Below, piece by piece: positions 16,385-18,595 of a stretch of 18,595 nt of DNA. Location of the stretch: positions 1 through 18,595 of the forward strand of contig JADNRX010000896.1 in NCBI GenBank assembly GCA_015501595.1. The letters are read 5' to 3'. Positions within the stretch are counted from its first letter, which is position 1. Each line of letters begins with the position of its first letter. The notes below the pieces were generated by a model. That model made no database searches and had not been told where the DNA came from. It was given only the letters and a program-made list of their open reading frames with translations. Both the position numbers and the translations under genes were made by a program. The stretch comes from Hymenopellis radicata (lineage: Eukaryota; Basidiomycota; Agaricomycetes; Agaricales; Physalacriaceae).

Positions 16385-18595
16385 ATGCGCAATCTGTCTC
16401 TGGCGGCGTCGACGTCGTTGTCTGTCCCCGACATCCATGGACAGATATCCAGCACCGCCAATGATTTGGATCTGAATATCCAGTACATAGCATCAGAGCA
16501 ATGTAACGCAGATGCAGACGTCGAGGTGCAGATCCACAAAGCTGAAAAAGATGAAAATCAGGTAGTTATCTCTCCAGTTTCTTTTCCGACGCTGTCTGAT
16601 GCCACGCAGGACACAAGACTATCATTATTTTCCATGTTTTCATCGTCTGCAATACTATTACCGACTGCTCACACGCAAGTGATGTCCTTGCGCGTTCTGC
16701 TCGATACGCAGCAGCTCGTGGCTGTTATGCGCGGCGGTGATATTACGGTTATACCACTTGAGGAGGGTGTGGTGCGTCTATTCTTTGCCCTGGTTCCATA
16801 CACCATTAAGTTCAATTTAGTCTGATGTAGTGGGTGCGGTGGATGGAGGGATCCTTGCCGCATCCTGGAGCCCGGATGATTCCTCCCTTGTGCTTGTAAC
16901 CGGTGACGACAAACTCATATTAATGACATCCACATTCGACGTTCTCTCCGAGTCATCTCTACACCTCTCCGAATTTGGAGAGGACGCGCCGATCAACGTC
17001 GGCTGGGGCTCTAAGCAGACACAATTCCACGGCTCTTTAGGAAAGTCTGCTGCTACAGCGCCCGCCAAAACCAAACACACCATCAGTCCTGACGACGATC
17101 GCGTACCGCGCATATCGTGGCGTGGCGATGGCGCGTTCTTCTCGGTATCCTCGGTGTCCCCTACGAACAACTTTCGGATGTTCCGCGTCTATGATAGACA
17201 GGCTACCCTGCAGACTACCTCCGAGGACGTTCCCGGTTTGGAACATCCCCTCGCTTGGCGCCCCTCCGGCAACCTCATCGCCAGCACACAACGATTCGGG
17301 TATGAAGGGGGCGCAGCAGGGCGGACGGGAAGACATGATGTGATATTTTTTGAACGGAATGGCTTAAGACATGGCGAGTTTGGCTTACGGCTTGGTGAGA
17401 AGGGGAAATACGCAGTGAAGGATCTGAGGTGGAGCTCAGATTCAAACATTCTTGCTGTGTGGATTCGAAGAACAGAGGAGGAAGAGAGTGATCTAGGTGA
17501 GTTTCTTCTCAGCTCGTTACTTTCTTCGCTCAAATTAGTTGGCATAGTCCAGTTGTGGACTACAGGAAATTATCATTGGTTTGTTAAACATCTCACAGGT
17601 CTAATCGTCGCTCACATCTCGCTAGGTATCTGAAGCAAGAGATATCTGCTCCAGAGTTTACCTCGGTGGAATGGCATCCAGAAAAAGCTCTTTGTCTAAC
17701 GCTAACAACGACAGGTACAGTCATCCAACGGACATACGCTTGGGAAACCTGTTCGGAGTCTGGCTCGGTCTGCGTTGTTGACGGATCCAGTCTCCTCTTA
17801 ACTCCATTCCAAACACAGAACATCCCTCCGCCCATGTCCTCCTACCAACTTTCTCTCTCGGAGACACCCATACACACCTGCTTCGCAGGTAACTACGATA
17901 CATTGGCTGTACTTTCGGAGAGTGGACATGTGGAGGTGTGGGCTCTGAATACGCGCGTCGGGCCCGGGAGGGGGAAAGTCATGCAACCTACCCTAGCCCG
18001 TTCATTCGATCTGGATCGTGGGGCTCATTTCAGACAGATTACCTCTGTTGCTGGTGAGAACGACATTGTAGCATTAGGCTGCAGAGGAAAAGCGGAGGAT
18101 ATCTTGCTTGTCTTCCGGGACGACAAACCGATAGAGGTTCCGCTGCCCTCTGCGAATGGACGTCTCGTTCCGGCAAGTGATTGTATCGTCTGGCAATCAT
18201 TGACCGGGGAGCTGTATAATGGTAAGAACGGACTCCCGGTGTTTCGCTCATACTGACGTCGAGACTAACAGTTGACTCCACTACAAAGACGTGCACCCTA
18301 ACAGCCAAGTTTCCCTTGCCATGTTGGACAACCCGCCGTGTTGTTCTCCAGGATGGTGATGTCTTATTCATCGGACACTCCGAATCTGGAAAACTGTTTG
18401 TTGCATCCTCCTCTGTTTCCACACTCATCGCCCCCAACGCCACCTCCTTTACCGTAGCCTCGGGGTTCCTCATATATACTACGAGCGCACACGAAGCGGT
18501 TTTTGCACCCGTCGCATCCCTTTCAGTATTCGTACAAACAGAGGCCGAAACGGACAGAGAGGCGGTAAAGAATGGGTGGGAGAAACGCAGAGTCG
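16385..18595 (+). CDS. ELP1: Elongator complex protein 1 (ELP1/IKI3), N-terminal half, runs off the window
   Basis: Scaffold subunit of Elongator, which modifies wobble uridines (cm5U34 pathway) in tRNA, mainly in the cytoplasm. Exons are 16385-16561, 16610-16771, 16821-17496, 17548-17578, 17626-18221 and 18272 to the window end; all junctions are GT-AG and in phase. About 655 residues are visible of about 1,300. Family signatures are GGILAASWSPDDSSLVLVTG (about 122-141), WRPSGNLIA (259-267), FFERNGLRHGEF (289-300), VQLWTTGNYHWYLKQE (339-354, rebuilt only when the small exon 4 is spliced) and EKRRV at the edge. This is the WD40-like double-propeller region; the TPR and dimerisation part lies beyond. 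The start is the first ATG of a frame shared with copy 1. Intron 1 is 48 nt and has no in-frame stop. Confidence 0.95.

Larger units (their letters stand above)
11331..17334 (+). repeat. Segmental duplication, copy 2
   Basis: Direct-orientation homologue of 1-6002. The left limit is set only by where copy 1 enters the window, so the true boundary may lie further left. It continues without a break into the full ELP1 gene, and so keeps the ancestral junction. Relative to copy 1 it is about 130 bp shorter between the left edge and the DJ-1 gene, and carries about 140 bp of ELP1 exon 3 that copy 1 lost. Confidence 0.95.

Noticed and set aside
17666..18256. A separate 196-codon gene starting at 17666
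   Set aside because: It is exon 5 of ELP1. The frame continues upstream in phase to NYHWYLKQE, and its stop lies in the next intron.

Overview
The window reads as nuclear DNA of a filamentous fungus, most likely a basidiomycete (Agaricomycotina). Candidate genes are cut by many 47-63 bp GT-AG introns with CTGAC/CTAAC-type branch sites, promoters carry pyrimidine tracts before the ATG, and the best recognised proteins are eukaryotic: Elongator subunit 1 (ELP1/IKI3) and a DJ-1/PfpI-family protein. No rRNA, tRNA, CRISPR array or bacterial operon is visible.

The main architecture is a large direct segmental duplication. Copy 1 fills about 1-6002 and runs off the left edge. Copy 2 starts no later than about 11331 and matches copy 1 to about 17334. 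Both copies carry, in order: (i) a zinc-cluster-like gene remnant, (ii) an unrecognised intron-rich gene in which the two copies carry different lesions, (iii) a 29-30 bp minisatellite, (iv) an intact, intronless DJ-1/PfpI gene on the minus strand, (v) a divergent promoter, and (vi) the 5' end of ELP1 on the plus strand.

Only copy 2 leads into a working ELP1. Six exons are readable to the window end, covering about 655 residues, roughly the N-terminal half. In copy 1, ELP1 has lost about 140 bp, meets a stop and is then replaced by a second GC-rich minisatellite. Copy 1 is therefore the derived, truncated copy.

Between the copies lies a spacer of about 5.3 kb (6003-11330) without recognisable genes. 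It holds a short-period minisatellite, two perfect CArG boxes (6493-6523), a long hairpin with a T9 tract at the 3' end of a candidate four-exon minus-strand gene (6665-7420), and an array of six diverged modules of about 284 bp (8699-10140). Each module has a GT-AG intron-like segment; in five of them a GC-rich hairpin sits 75-81 bp after the GT. This array and the hairpin family are the least explained structures here.

The DJ-1 gene (a probable stress-response enzyme or chaperone) and ELP1 (tRNA wobble-uridine modification) are neighbours sharing a divergent promoter. Nothing in the sequence shows a functional link beyond that.
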